Virus record (IMG/VR): IMGVR_UViG_3300033143_005707
Span: 1-53,592 of that record
DNA from: a virus
Length of the DNA stretch: 53,592 nt
Direction: 5' to 3' (one strand)
Under the pieces are notes generated by a model. The model was given only the letters and a program-made list of their open reading frames with translations, did not search any database and was not told where the DNA came from. Below, one piece after another: positions 31,649 through 39,898 of this stretch. Position numbers and translations under genes: made by a program. Position 1 is the stretch's first letter. Each line of letters begins with the position of its first letter.

Positions 31649-31986
31649 TAAAATTAAGGTGGTATTTAATGGGAAGGTTTAAAGGCTTTTCTGAAACGGA
31701 AAAAAGTTTTGTTCGTGGGGTTTCCCGTGTGCCGAATTCAATAACTTTCTTTTGCAAAGACTGCGGAAAAACTTGGCTGAAAATAAAAGTTATTTCTGAT
31801 GAAACTATGTGGGAGTCAAAGCAAAGACTATGTCCAAATTGTGGTCCTGCCCCGCTTGCAATTTCAGAAAATGGAGTTTGGAAATATCCATTGCCTGAAA
31901 AACTAGACAAACGTGAAATGGAAGCCATGAAAAAATGTGGTGGCTTTAAAGGATATGAAGCCCATTTAATAACAGGAGGTTCATAG
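31645..31986 (+). CDS. Zinc-ribbon protein (up to 113 aa)
   Basis: Contains FFCKDCGKTW and RLCPNCGP, a four-cysteine ribbon, then a charged helical tail. GTG at 31645 overlaps the previous stop (GTGA); an in-frame ATG at 31669 with AAGG upstream is an alternative start. Function unknown; nucleic-acid binding is likely for this type of ribbon. Confidence 0.6.
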   Translation: MIKLRWYLMGRFKGFSETEKSFVRGVSRVPNSITFFCKDCGKTWLKIKVISDETMWESKQRLCPNCGPAPLAISENGVWKYPLPEKLDKREMEAMKKCGGFKGYEAHLITGGS

Positions 31987-32156
31987 TGAAACAAAGATGG
32001 TTTGCAACTGAGCCAGTTAGGAAAAGCGGAGTAACTTATTATGAAATTTATAATAAATTAAATAAAACGAGAGTGTTTTGTCAAACAAAAGAGAAACGTT
32101 CAGTTGCTAGGATAGCAATTAAGGCAACACTTGAAAGAATGAATAGATCACGATAA
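31986..32156 (+). CDS. Small basic protein (56 aa)
   Basis: A GTG start follows a near-perfect AGGAGGT and overlaps the previous stop. The product (MKQRWFATEPVRKSGVTYYE...) is rich in Lys and Arg with a strand-strand-helix plan resembling small AP2/integrase-arm-like DNA-binding modules; this resemblance is loose. Confidence 0.5.
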   Translation: MKQRWFATEPVRKSGVTYYEIYNKLNKTRVFCQTKEKRSVARIAIKATLERMNRSR

Positions 32157-32166
32157 GGAAAATAAA

Positions 32167-32307
32167 ATGAAAGATGACATGAAAGAATTAGCTGGCGTTA
32201 TGGTTGTAATATCTTTTTTTAGATATGCGTTCATAGCTATTATTTTAACACTAGGAGAACCGGACTTAATAGACGGGATATACAATCTATTAAGCTCGTT
32301 CCAATAA
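32167..32307 (+). CDS. Small membrane protein (46 aa)
   Basis: AAGGA precedes the ATG. One probable span (VMVVISFFRYAFIAIILTL) and a short C-terminal tail. It is the last gene of the plus-strand operon; its stop is 2 bases from the end of the convergent Rz1-like gene. Confidence 0.55.
   Translation: MKDDMKELAGVMVVISFFRYAFIAIILTLGEPDLIDGIYNLLSSFQ
32265..32294. repeat. Inverted repeat at the convergent operon junction
   Basis: Perfect 9-base arms CTTAATAGA (32265-32273) and TCTATTAAG (32286-32294), inside the end of the last plus-strand gene. There is no T-run, but it sits where the two long transcripts collide and may help end them. Confidence 0.5.
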
Positions 32308-32309
32308 GT

Positions 32310-32555
32310 TCATTTACAACTGCTCGCCCAATCTTGAAGGGCGATGTAGTTCTTCCTTACTGTTCCAAATATTGTTACGTTTTTAATTTTAATAAACGCT
32401 TCAGACTTTTTATCAGTTACTTCTTTCAATATTGGTGGTGTAACTTTAAATTTTGCCGGAAGCACTCTCATTGGCCTTACGGACGGCTTCGTTGTACAGG
32501 CTGTTAAACTTACGGTGAGCAGCAGGACTAGAACAGATACCTTTATTAATTTCAT
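32310..32555 (-). CDS. Outer-membrane spanin lipoprotein (Rz1-like)
   Basis: An 81-aa lipoprotein: signal peptide MKLIKVSVLVLLLTVSLTAC with lipobox LTAC, then a proline-containing mature part (KPSVRPMRVLPAKFKVTPP). It starts inside the Rz-like gene in another frame, the hallmark of overlapping spanin pairs. With the inner-membrane partner it fuses the two membranes in the last step of lysis. It extends past the end of the Rz-like gene. Confidence 0.82.
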   Translation of the reverse strand: MKLIKVSVLVLLLTVSLTACTTKPSVRPMRVLPAKFKVTPPILKEVTDKKSEAFIKIKNVTIFGTVRKNYIALQDWASSCK

Positions 32556-32775
32556 ATGCTTTTCCTTTTAATTTTTCAACTTGTTCTTTGTAATTCTTAA
32601 GTTCAATTTCAGCCTGTAATAGAAGCTCCGAATCCTTTAGTGCTTGATCATTAAAAACTTCAACTTCCTTTTCAATTACTTCCTTTTCTTTATTTCCTTC
32701 ATACCAGCTATGAACTTTCCAGCCGCCGATAAAAGAAACTGCGATAGCTCCTGCAATTAAATAAACTTTAATCAT
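32446..32775 (-). CDS. Inner-membrane spanin (Rz-like)
   Basis: A 109-aa type II membrane protein: one N-terminal span (VYLIAGAIAVSFIGGW) then a long charged coiled-coil (EKEVIEKEVEVFNDQAL...NYKEQVEKLKGKAYE). It overlaps the Rz1-like gene by 110 bases. The coiled coil reaches across the periplasm to the lipoprotein partner. Confidence 0.82.
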   Translation of the reverse strand: MIKVYLIAGAIAVSFIGGWKVHSWYEGNKEKEVIEKEVEVFNDQALKDSELLLQAEIELKNYKEQVEKLKGKAYEINKGICSSPAAHRKFNSLYNEAVRKANESASGKI

Positions 32776-32953
32776 TTTGTTTATTCTCCCTGTTACGCCA
32801 TATAGCTAAGATACCCGTGATGGCAATACCATACTCAGCCATGCCGCCCGATATCTTACCGAACCAGATGAACGCGTGAAAAGTAATTAAGATAACTATA
32901 ATTAATTGTAGCGTAGTTGATTCTTTAAACTTCTCAATCATGTTTTTCATCAT
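32768..32953 (-). CDS. Small membrane protein, holin candidate (61 aa)
   Basis: Two probable spans (LQLIIVILITFHAFIWFG and YGIAITGILAIW) with charged ends (N-terminal KNMIEKFKES, C-terminal RNRENKQND). Size, topology and place in the lysis cassette fit a class II holin, which would let the endolysin reach the wall. Two other membrane proteins of the cassette compete for this role. Confidence 0.55.
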   Translation of the reverse strand: MMKNMIEKFKESTTLQLIIVILITFHAFIWFGKISGGMAEYGIAITGILAIWRNRENKQND

Positions 32954-33258
32954 TAATGTTTTCTCCCTGTGGAATGTTCAAGAATAAGTTTAGCACAAAT
33001 AGTCCCGCAATTATTCACAACGATTGTTTTCGCCTTTGATTTGTAACCGTATGATTCTGGCTTAATCATTTTGGCAACCTCGTGAACTTGCTTTATTGTA
33101 TATCCTATCTCTTTATCTTTCTCTACAATAACAGCATCTTTCTCATAAGAAGCATAAGCATTGTAAGCAGTTGCACTACAGAGAAAAGCATAAACAGCGA
33201 GGATAACTTTCACGCTATCCACCATGAACTTTAAATGTTTCATAGCTTTTTTAATCAT
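32953..33258 (-). CDS. Membrane-anchored or secreted lysis-region protein (101 aa)
   Basis: N-terminal hydrophobic segment (VKVILAVYAFLCSATAYNAYA) resembling a signal anchor or cleavable signal, then a soluble part with two cysteines (NNCGTICAKL) that could form a periplasmic disulfide. ATG at 33258 chosen; GTG at 33267 is possible. Possibly an antiholin or lysis regulator; unproven. Confidence 0.5.
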   Translation of the reverse strand: MIKKAMKHLKFMVDSVKVILAVYAFLCSATAYNAYASYEKDAVIVEKDKEIGYTIKQVHEVAKMIKPESYGYKSKAKTIVVNNCGTICAKLILEHSTGRKH

Positions 33259-33263
33259 TTTAA

Positions 33264-33677
33264 TCACCAAAATTTAAGACTAACACCCACGGCAACAGCG
33301 CGAACTTTTTTTCCAGTTATTGTTTCAGCATAAGAACCACTTAGCAATGAGCCGTTATAACCTACAGCACCAGCAACGGAGAGAGCCTCTGTGCCTTCAA
33401 CATTTCCATAGCCTGCAAAGCCTTGCCATTTATCACTTGATAAATCAAATTGTTGCTGGCTCATTGTTACGCCCAAAACAGCACCAGAATAATCATCAAT
33501 ACTATACTCTATAGAAGGGGAATTATGATGATGATAATCACTTGCACTTGCACAAGAAGAAAAAGAACATAGTAATATTCCAATCAAAATAGAAACTGGA
33601 ATTATATATGTTAGTCTTTTATTTTCAGGGTTCAATTCGTTGTACCATTTTGATATTGCTAATTTAATTTTGTTCAT
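33264..33677 (-). CDS. Putative secreted/outer-membrane protein with beta-barrel-like C-terminus (137 aa)
   Basis: The ATG at 33677 has GGAG upstream. A hydrophobic segment (YIIPVSILIGILLCSFSSCASA) acts as signal or lipobox-like region. The mature part has a histidine cluster (DYHHHN), then alternating strands (ALSVAGAVGYNGSLL, VRAVAVGVSLKFW). Alternating hydrophobic residues and a terminal aromatic resemble the beta-signal of outer-membrane proteins or YadA-type anchors. An unusual protein for a lysis cassette. Confidence 0.5.
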   Translation of the reverse strand: MNKIKLAISKWYNELNPENKRLTYIIPVSILIGILLCSFSSCASASDYHHHNSPSIEYSIDDYSGAVLGVTMSQQQFDLSSDKWQGFAGYGNVEGTEALSVAGAVGYNGSLLSGSYAETITGKKVRAVAVGVSLKFW

Positions 33678-34054
33678 TGTATTACTCCTGCTTTGATTAA
33701 ATCCATAATAAAATGCGCTAGTCCTGCAAGTATAGTTGCAAGGATTGTTGCACCACCCATAATCCATTTAAACTTTGATGTGTATAAAATAAATTCATTC
33801 TTATCTACAAAACGCTTGCCCATTTTAACGGTCATGTCTTTTTCTAAAGTTGCCCTGCATTCCATCATTTTAACAGGAGCTTCATCAATATGTTTTATTA
33901 TTGTTTTATTAGATTCATGTAGTTCGCTAAAGTTTTTATCATCATCAGCTTTATGATCTAAAAAATCTTCTCTCCCCATGCTAACTAATGTTTCAACTCT
34001 TGCTATGGAAACTTGCATTTCCATTTCAGCCTGTGAGTAAACTTTCTCGGCCAT
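33674..34054 (-). CDS. Coiled-coil protein with C-terminal membrane span, holin-like (126 aa)
   Basis: Residues 1-95 are charged and helical; the C-terminus has one or two spans (FKWIMGGATILATILAGLAHFIMDLI). A soluble coiled head and terminal membrane hairpin resemble haemolysin XhlA-type and other holin-associated proteins. ATGA coupling with the amidase gene supports a lysis role. Confidence 0.5.
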   Translation of the reverse strand: MAEKVYSQAEMEMQVSIARVETLVSMGREDFLDHKADDDKNFSELHESNKTIIKHIDEAPVKMMECRATLEKDMTVKMGKRFVDKNEFILYTSKFKWIMGGATILATILAGLAHFIMDLIKAGVIQ

Positions 34055-34623
34055 TACATAAACTCCATTAATGCTTGTGCTATATTAAAACATGCAACTT
34101 CACGATGCTCTTGTATTAAATCTTTGTGATGAATAAATTCTGGTTCAATAATAACAGAAGGACAATGAGTTTTTGCCAAGAAATAATCAATACCAAATTT
34201 CTTATTCATTCTATAGTAACCTTCCATTACACCATTCCAATGTGTTCCATAAAATGGCTCAATAGTTTTTTGAATGTCCGTGGCTAATTCAATTCCCTTT
34301 TTACTTTTTGGATAATGAAGGGTTAGCGCACCACGGCCAACATTTTTCATTTCTCCTTCATCAACAATGCCATCTTTATTTAAATCTTCCCAGACCTTTG
34401 CACTATTGAAATGAATTTCTACTGCAATGCTATTAATTGCACGTTCATTTATGAAGGCAACCTTACTTTTTAAAACACCGAATGGAACTAACATCGCTTT
34501 CTCTTCACCGATATTCTCAAATATTAATTTTGCCCATCTTGATGCTTCATCAAATTCACAAAAGTCTTTAAAGCATGCTCCGACTTTTGTTTGGTGATGT
34601 CCTGCGCTTATTAAAATCAACAC
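34054..34623 (-). CDS. N-acetylmuramoyl-L-alanine amidase endolysin (Amidase_3-like)
   Basis: Cuts the amide bond between the glycan and peptide of the cell wall. Zinc and catalytic motifs are SAGHH near the start, VEIHFNSA (His) in the middle and IIEPEFIHH (Glu) near the end, over 189 aa. There is no signal peptide or binding domain, as usual for endolysins that need a holin. Starts with GTG (34623) or TTG (34620) after GGGAG and overlaps the metzincin-like gene end. Confidence 0.82.
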   Translation of the reverse strand: MLILISAGHHQTKVGACFKDFCEFDEASRWAKLIFENIGEEKAMLVPFGVLKSKVAFINERAINSIAVEIHFNSAKVWEDLNKDGIVDEGEMKNVGRGALTLHYPKSKKGIELATDIQKTIEPFYGTHWNGVMEGYYRMNKKFGIDYFLAKTHCPSVIIEPEFIHHKDLIQEHREVACFNIAQALMEFM

Positions 34624-34922
34624 GTACTCCCTTCATCTTTTGTATGGAAAGTTCCAAGTATACAGTGACCTAATTCATGTCCCCATATACACCATGTATA
34701 AGAATCATGAACAAACTCAATCATCGGTATCCAAATATGACAACGCTTTAAACTAAACGAAGCATAGCCAGCTATTTGCCTTCCTAGATAGTCTTTACCT
34801 AGATCTTTATCAAATGTTATGTGCATCTTAAAATCTGTACTAATCCTATCTTTAATTATTAACGGATCTGATTGACAAGATATAATTAATAAACTTAAAC
34901 ATATTAATAGTATTTTATTTAT
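34617..34922 (-). CDS. Lipoprotein with metzincin-type zinc protease motif; AUA start
   Basis: The clear motif is HELGHCILGTFH, the extended H-E-x-x-H-x2-G-x2-H of metzincins. The only standard start (ATG 34826) gives 69 aa. Upstream, in the same frame without stops, is a textbook lipoprotein signal: NKILLICLSLLIISC with lipobox LIISC, then QSDP. Its first codon is ATA at 34920-34922, overlapping the stop TAA of the cupin gene as ATAA. No ATG, GTG or TTG exists between the upstream in-frame stop (34935-34937) and 34826. A single G-to-A change in an ordinary ATGA overlap would produce exactly this. The full 101-aa form would be a periplasmic lipid-anchored mini-protease. Confidence 0.65.
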   Translation of the reverse strand: MNKILLICLSLLIISCQSDPLIIKDRISTDFKMHITFDKDLGKDYLGRQIAGYASFSLKRCHIWIPMIEFVHDSYTWCIWGHELGHCILGTFHTKDEGSTC

Positions 34923-35236
34923 ACTATCACCGATTCAAAATCAAACTTGCCCATCTCATCAGGCGTTAAAATATGGCTGCACATGGATCGAGCGTTTGGC
35001 GTTTTTGAATATAATGTATGAGCCTTTCCTGCTGGTATCTCAATCACGCTGGTTGAATCATGCTCGGTTTTCACTTCTGTTCCGTCCTCTTCTCTAACGA
35101 TTAAAATAACAACGCCACTCAATACATAATGATAATGAGGAAATTTGTGAACATGCTGGCGCATAAAATCGCCCACTTGTTCAAATAAAATAAACTTAAC
35201 CGCTATATTATCAATTTGAAATACATCAGATTTCAT
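34919..35236 (-). CDS. Cupin-fold protein (105 aa)
   Basis: A small beta-barrel with the cupin motif HVHKFPHYHYVLSG (metal histidines) and the second cupin motif IPAGKAHTLY. Cupins range from enzymes to sugar-binding proteins. Overlaps both neighbours; its stop codon overlaps the ATA of the lipoprotein gene. It lies between tail-fibre-like and lysis genes; role unknown. Confidence 0.7.
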   Translation of the reverse strand: MKSDVFQIDNIAVKFILFEQVGDFMRQHVHKFPHYHYVLSGVVILIVREEDGTEVKTEHDSTSVIEIPAGKAHTLYSKTPNARSMCSHILTPDEMGKFDFESVIV

Positions 35237-35565
35237 TAGTTCCTCCTTAAAGCATCAAGCGCGGCTTGATCTTGCACGTTTTTAATTGCTTGAATTGGTA
35301 GCGCAAGACGTTCTTTTGCCATCAATATTTTTTCACGATCAATTAATTCGTTTATGTATTCACCTTTAGCGGTGTTTAATAATAAAGCATCATAACGCGC
35401 TTGATTTAAAACAATCGCGCCGCCTGTATAATCGAAAACGGCATGACCGTATTTATTATTTAAAATAGAATACATCTGTTCTTTTGCTACTTCAGGCAAT
35501 CCGCCAGTATTATTTTTAATAATATCTAAAATCGAATCATCTGTATCTATAATTAAAAAAGGCAT
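35236..35565 (-). CDS. Uncharacterised tail-region protein (109 aa)
   Basis: Soluble, helix-rich C-terminus (NVQDQAALDALRRN) and mixed N-terminus. It follows the fibre-like gene and may be a fibre chaperone or small appendage protein; the C-terminal repeat-free helix gives no family. Confidence 0.5.
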   Translation of the reverse strand: MPFLIIDTDDSILDIIKNNTGGLPEVAKEQMYSILNNKYGHAVFDYTGGAIVLNQARYDALLLNTAKGEYINELIDREKILMAKERLALPIQAIKNVQDQAALDALRRN

Positions 35566-35576
35566 TCAATAGTCTC

Positions 35577-36113
35577 CTATAAAGTTGGATCGCCGCCGGA
35601 TTGTAATAACGCGCTCTCAGCAACCATTATTTGAAAGCGGCAACTACCAGAATTATCCCCACCAGTACCACCAGAGGCAACATACATCTGAATTTTCTCA
35701 CCAGCGGCCACGGTAATATCTTCTTCATAAGTTGCATTATTTCCAGAGCTTACACTTCTAATCGTTCCTTCTGCTACCCCGTCAATATAAACTCTAAAAT
35801 TCATAGAGTTAGATTTATTAGAATTAGTCACAAACATTCTAGAGTTCACAACGCCAGCGCGTTTCATGAAAAATTCTTGCGTCTTTACGTAACTCGTTCC
35901 CAAGCCTGTAATCCACGCTTTTTCAAGTGTTTGTCCTAACTGATAATTGCCGCTTGTTAAAGCGGGAAACATTATCGGATCAATATAGCCATCTGCAAGC
36001 TGAGGAGCACCGGCATCTTTATTCGGGATAGCCGAAATATCGTTTTGTAAATTTGTCATTTGTGCAGCAGTTAAAATCTGACCTACTGAAAATGATTGTC
36101 CTGTCCAAGTCAT
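35577..36113 (-). CDS. Probable tail-tip appendage/fibre protein (178 aa)
   Basis: The start (WTGQSFSVGQILTAAQMTNLQNDI) is a pattern common at the N-terminus of phage appendage proteins that dock to a baseplate. The rest is Ser/Gly/Asn-rich with beta strands (MNFRVYIDGVAEGTI, KIQMYVASGGTGG), like jelly-roll receptor-binding domains. Likely host contact. Confidence 0.55.
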   Translation of the reverse strand: MTWTGQSFSVGQILTAAQMTNLQNDISAIPNKDAGAPQLADGYIDPIMFPALTSGNYQLGQTLEKAWITGLGTSYVKTQEFFMKRAGVVNSRMFVTNSNKSNSMNFRVYIDGVAEGTIRSVSSGNNATYEEDITVAAGEKIQMYVASGGTGGDNSGSCRFQIMVAESALLQSGGDPTL

Positions 36114-36341
36114 TTACATTTCCTCTTGTAACTTGTTTATAAATTCTGAAACCTGATCCTTATGGAAAGGACATAGCATCATAGAAGTGTTTTCCGTGGT
36201 TAATGGAACCCCATCTTCTGGAGCTTTTGCTGCAATGCCTTGTATGATGCACCAACCTTCCCATCCTGAACCATAAACTTTTTCAGTTTCTATTCTTTCA
36301 CATAAATCACATTTTCCTGTTCGTAACATTGGCATTGCCAT
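36114..36341 (-). CDS. Small cysteine/histidine protein (75 aa)
   Basis: CDLC near residue 11 and LCPFH near 57 may bind one zinc. It lies between the two tail-tip genes. No function assignable. Confidence 0.5.
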   Translation of the reverse strand: MAMPMLRTGKCDLCERIETEKVYGSGWEGWCIIQGIAAKAPEDGVPLTTENTSMMLCPFHKDQVSEFINKLQEEM

Positions 36342-36346
36342 TTCTC

Positions 36347-37525
36347 CTAAGTTAATACTTCAAAACTTCCAAGTGTTGAAGTGTCTAATATAAATGGAAA
36401 GGCAAATTGAGATCTATCAACGCTAAATTCAATTGAACCTTTATTTATATTTATTTTTTGTTCCATTATTCTAAAGATATCATCAACTTCATGAAAACTA
36501 TCTACTATAGAAATCGTTTCTCCAACTAGCCTAGCAAAACCATTTAAGTAGGTTTTCATTTCAACCGAATCAAATGGATCTCTTATAACTTGTAATTTTC
36601 TTTGTGCAAAATTAAGAGCTGAACCAGAACCAACGTACCAAATCTTTTCATCACTTTCTGTTTCTTCTCTTAATCCAAAACTATTTACAGAAGAAGTTGC
36701 AACATCAAATACAGTTGTTTGATGATACTTACTTGCAACATCATAGTCTGCAAATACATATTGCTTATTTACAATCTCTACATCACTAAATTCTAATACT
36801 AAATCATCTATTGTATTATTGTTAAAAGATGAAACAGCAGCATCAATGGTGCTGAACCTATGAAATGTAAATCTATCTTCGCTTATATATATAGCAGATA
36901 ATGTGTGCTTTCCAATTTTCCTTAAAACTTCTAATGATTTTTGACCATCAAATTCAGCTTGCATTAAAACAGAGTCAGCACTAAAAACATCAGACCATGC
37001 CAACCAAGAATCATAATCAATATCTGGATTATTACTACTTCTTAAATCACTGTAACCACCATAAGAAGTTATCGCATACCATGCAATGTCGGCAGGAAGA
37101 TAATTGCTATCGGTATAGCTAACTGGATCATCTGAAGAACCCATGACACGGTTAGTTAGTTGTTTAAATTTATCAACTATTGTAAGCTCAGTTGATTCTC
37201 CAATATATTTAACTCGTTCAGACTTACCAGCAAACAAAGTTATTAATTCATCTCCACTTGTCGGATGGGTATAGCCGAATTCAACTTTTGTATCTTGGCG
37301 TAATAAGGTTTTATCTTCCCTTAAAAAATTCATGCCCATATCGCCATTGGCTAATCTAATATTTAATTTTATTGCACGAATATCATTCCATGAAGTTTTA
37401 AAACTAGGCCAATTAGAAACTCTAGAACTATAATCACTTGAGCCAATAGTAAACTTCCGTACAAGATTATTGGGGCTCTTTAAAAGAGTTTGTTCATGGA
37501 ACCAACTTGTTACATCATAGGCCAT
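36347..37525 (-). CDS. Tail tip/hub-type protein (392 aa)
   Basis: Large beta-rich protein immediately after the distal-tail candidate. The block KVEFGYTHPTSGDELITLFAGKSERV resembles the beta-barrel of tail-hub proteins (gp27/Tal-type: short statement of a field, then a height or force term). Length fits a small siphovirus hub. The assignment rests on fold pattern and gene order. Confidence 0.6.
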   Translation of the reverse strand: MAYDVTSWFHEQTLLKSPNNLVRKFTIGSSDYSSRVSNWPSFKTSWNDIRAIKLNIRLANGDMGMNFLREDKTLLRQDTKVEFGYTHPTSGDELITLFAGKSERVKYIGESTELTIVDKFKQLTNRVMGSSDDPVSYTDSNYLPADIAWYAITSYGGYSDLRSSNNPDIDYDSWLAWSDVFSADSVLMQAEFDGQKSLEVLRKIGKHTLSAIYISEDRFTFHRFSTIDAAVSSFNNNTIDDLVLEFSDVEIVNKQYVFADYDVASKYHQTTVFDVATSSVNSFGLREETESDEKIWYVGSGSALNFAQRKLQVIRDPFDSVEMKTYLNGFARLVGETISIVDSFHEVDDIFRIMEQKININKGSIEFSVDRSQFAFPFILDTSTLGSFEVLT

Positions 37526-37526
37526 C

Positions 37527-37880
37527 TTAGTATGTGCTCAACTCTATTGAACCTTTAAATGAATCATTATAAGGTTTTATAAATTCACTAATCGGTAAAT
37601 TCCTACTTGAAATATGAACTGAAGTTACTGCGCTTCCGCCCTCTTCCATCCATAGCAATTCTGTATTATTGTTCCACCAGCTATTTACAATAGATTTAAA
37701 AGAGCTATCAACAAAAGAAACTTTAAATGCAACAACTTTATATTCACCCCATTTATAAACATACTCCGCACCGGAACGAGTTCGGTTACGGGATTCAATT
37801 TTTTTATCCCGCTCCCTGTAACTCCATTCCGGTTCAACCGTTATGCCATTGGAACTATCAACAAATAATCTAAAAGCCAT
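37527..37880 (-). CDS. Distal tail-type protein (117 aa)
   Basis: Small beta protein directly downstream of the tape measure, where distal tail or tail-tip proteins are encoded. The end (FIKPYNDSFKGSIELSTY) and the central WMEEGGSAVTSVHI resemble minor tail proteins of lambda-like tails. Overlaps the tape-measure stop by one base. Confidence 0.55.
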   Translation of the reverse strand: MAFRLFVDSSNGITVEPEWSYRERDKKIESRNRTRSGAEYVYKWGEYKVVAFKVSFVDSSFKSIVNSWWNNNTELLWMEEGGSAVTSVHISSRNLPISEFIKPYNDSFKGSIELSTY

Positions 37881-39898
37881 TATACCGCCTCTATATAGTC
37901 TGGTCGTATGCCTTGTTTTCCAAGGCGATTAAATGAGGTTATTACTTTATCCGCAACTAGCTCATCCATTTCATCTTGGCTCATTTTCAATAGCACATCT
38001 GCATTAGTGGCATTTTCCAATATATGAACTTCTAAATTTTCTATTGAAATACCATTGCCACCGCCACTAGATTCTGGACTATTTATAAATGAAGTAAAAT
38101 CTTTATTTTGATTCGGGCTTAAAACACGTTCCCCTTTATCAAGCAAGTATGTAGATTCTTTAGGAACATTAGTTAAGCCTCCGTGGGCAGCACCATATGT
38201 CGTTCCTCTAATTTTAGAAATATCGGACATGCCTTTTGCCAACATGATCCCAGCTGGAATTAAACCCCATGGATAACCACCACCATTTTTATAAGAAAGC
38301 TGAACCGAAGTTGGTAGTGAAACTATAGCAGTCGCCAGAGCAAGAGCTTTTTGAATTTTAAATATTATTTTATTATTAGCCTTAAATGAATTCATCATAG
38401 AGGAGGCATTGCTTAAAGCACCAGCAGCATCTTTATTTCTTATTGCCTTTGCGAATTCAAATGAACCTTTAATCCCAGAATTTTTAATTGAAGCCAGATT
38501 ATCTTGGTGCTCTTGTTCAAGTTGCTCAACTAGTAGCTTATGTTCAGCCTCAGTCATATCGCTCATAACAAAATAGTTTTCTAAATCCATTAACTTAGTT
38601 TCATAAGATATACGGATAGCTTCTTCTTCAGATAATAAAGAAGTAACAATAGCGTTATATTGATCTGTTATTCTTGTTTGTTGTTCTGCAACATACTTGT
38701 CATCTATGCCAGTTAGATCTGGAGCTACAGTTGCAAGATTTTTCTTAGTCTCTTCAACTACTGTTTCTAGTTCTTTAAATATTACAGCAGCTTCTTCTTG
38801 GAAACGCTTAATTTTATCACTAGGCATTTCTTGTTCAACAAGGGATTGTAATTCAGTCTCAAGTTCTTTAGTTCTTTTTCCAGCTTCCTTAGCCATTGTA
38901 TTAATGGCTTCAAAACCAGAAGTGTCAATATCGGTACTGAATAAAAAGTTAAACTCTTCAACCATGCCTTTCATTACATTGGAAATATCCTGCACCTTTC
39001 CAATTATATGTTGAGCAACTAATGAAAATGCAATTTCCAAGCCTTTCCAAACTACATGCAAGCCATGGAACATATCCATTAAGAATCCAATGACGGTCAT
39101 GGCAGCATTTAAACCACTTATCATTCCATTTGAAAATTGTTGTGCAGCATCACCAGCATTTTCCATGGAGCGGCCAAGTGTTCTATCAAAGGCTATTGCA
39201 AGTGATTTTATATAATTAAATATGCCAGCATCGGAAATATTCTTTTTAATGGTAAACCATTTATCTCCTATCATGCTCAGCACACCGTCCCAAGTGGTTG
39301 CCATTTTTGCAGAAGCACCACGGAATTTTGAAGCAGGATCTTCAAATGCTTCAATTAATCTTTTCTTGGTTTCTTCTGCAGAAATAGAAACACCTGCTTC
39401 AAATCCTAACATGGCAGTAATCCCACGTTCGCGAAACATGTCAGCAGCATTTGCTCCGCCAGCTAACATCCTTTGCATTTGGGAAGTTGTGTCCTGTATT
39501 GATAAACCGGATACAGTTGCTAAATCTGCAATCACTGGCATCCATTGGGAAATTTCATCAACGCCACCTTTCACTACTCCTGCCAGAGCAGTCGCAGATT
39601 CCATAATTGCATCATATGAAAATGGAACCGTGGATGCGAATTTTGCCATTTCATCAAATGCTCTTCCGCCTTCTTGTGTACTGCCAAGTAATGCATTCAA
39701 TCTAATTTGAAGGTTTTCAACTTTGCTCCCAACCGCAATAATTTCTTTTGCGGTTAGTGCAAAGGCTGTGACAGCCGCGACTCCTATTACAGCAGAAGTT
39801 TTTGCAACCCTTTTCATTCCGGCTCGCATTTTATCCATCGCCTTAACTGCGTCTTCTGAATTGCCTTTAATAATAAATTGAATTACATTAGTTGACAT
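37880..39898 (-). CDS. Tail tape measure protein
   Basis: A 672-aa protein: N-terminal SEDAVKAMDKMRAGMKRV helix, hydrophobic segment (AVIGVAAVTAFALTA), a conserved TMP block (FASTVPFSYDAIMESATALAG through IQDTTSQMQRML), then membrane-like and coiled regions. It sets tail length; at about 1.5 angstrom per residue this suggests a tail near 100 nm. It directly follows the frameshifted chaperone gene, the standard siphovirus order. Confidence 0.9.
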   Translation of the reverse strand: MSTNVIQFIIKGNSEDAVKAMDKMRAGMKRVAKTSAVIGVAAVTAFALTAKEIIAVGSKVENLQIRLNALLGSTQEGGRAFDEMAKFASTVPFSYDAIMESATALAGVVKGGVDEISQWMPVIADLATVSGLSIQDTTSQMQRMLAGGANAADMFRERGITAMLGFEAGVSISAEETKKRLIEAFEDPASKFRGASAKMATTWDGVLSMIGDKWFTIKKNISDAGIFNYIKSLAIAFDRTLGRSMENAGDAAQQFSNGMISGLNAAMTVIGFLMDMFHGLHVVWKGLEIAFSLVAQHIIGKVQDISNVMKGMVEEFNFLFSTDIDTSGFEAINTMAKEAGKRTKELETELQSLVEQEMPSDKIKRFQEEAAVIFKELETVVEETKKNLATVAPDLTGIDDKYVAEQQTRITDQYNAIVTSLLSEEEAIRISYETKLMDLENYFVMSDMTEAEHKLLVEQLEQEHQDNLASIKNSGIKGSFEFAKAIRNKDAAGALSNASSMMNSFKANNKIIFKIQKALALATAIVSLPTSVQLSYKNGGGYPWGLIPAGIMLAKGMSDISKIRGTTYGAAHGGLTNVPKESTYLLDKGERVLSPNQNKDFTSFINSPESSGGGNGISIENLEVHILENATNADVLLKMSQDEMDELVADKVITSFNRLGKQGIRPDYIEAV

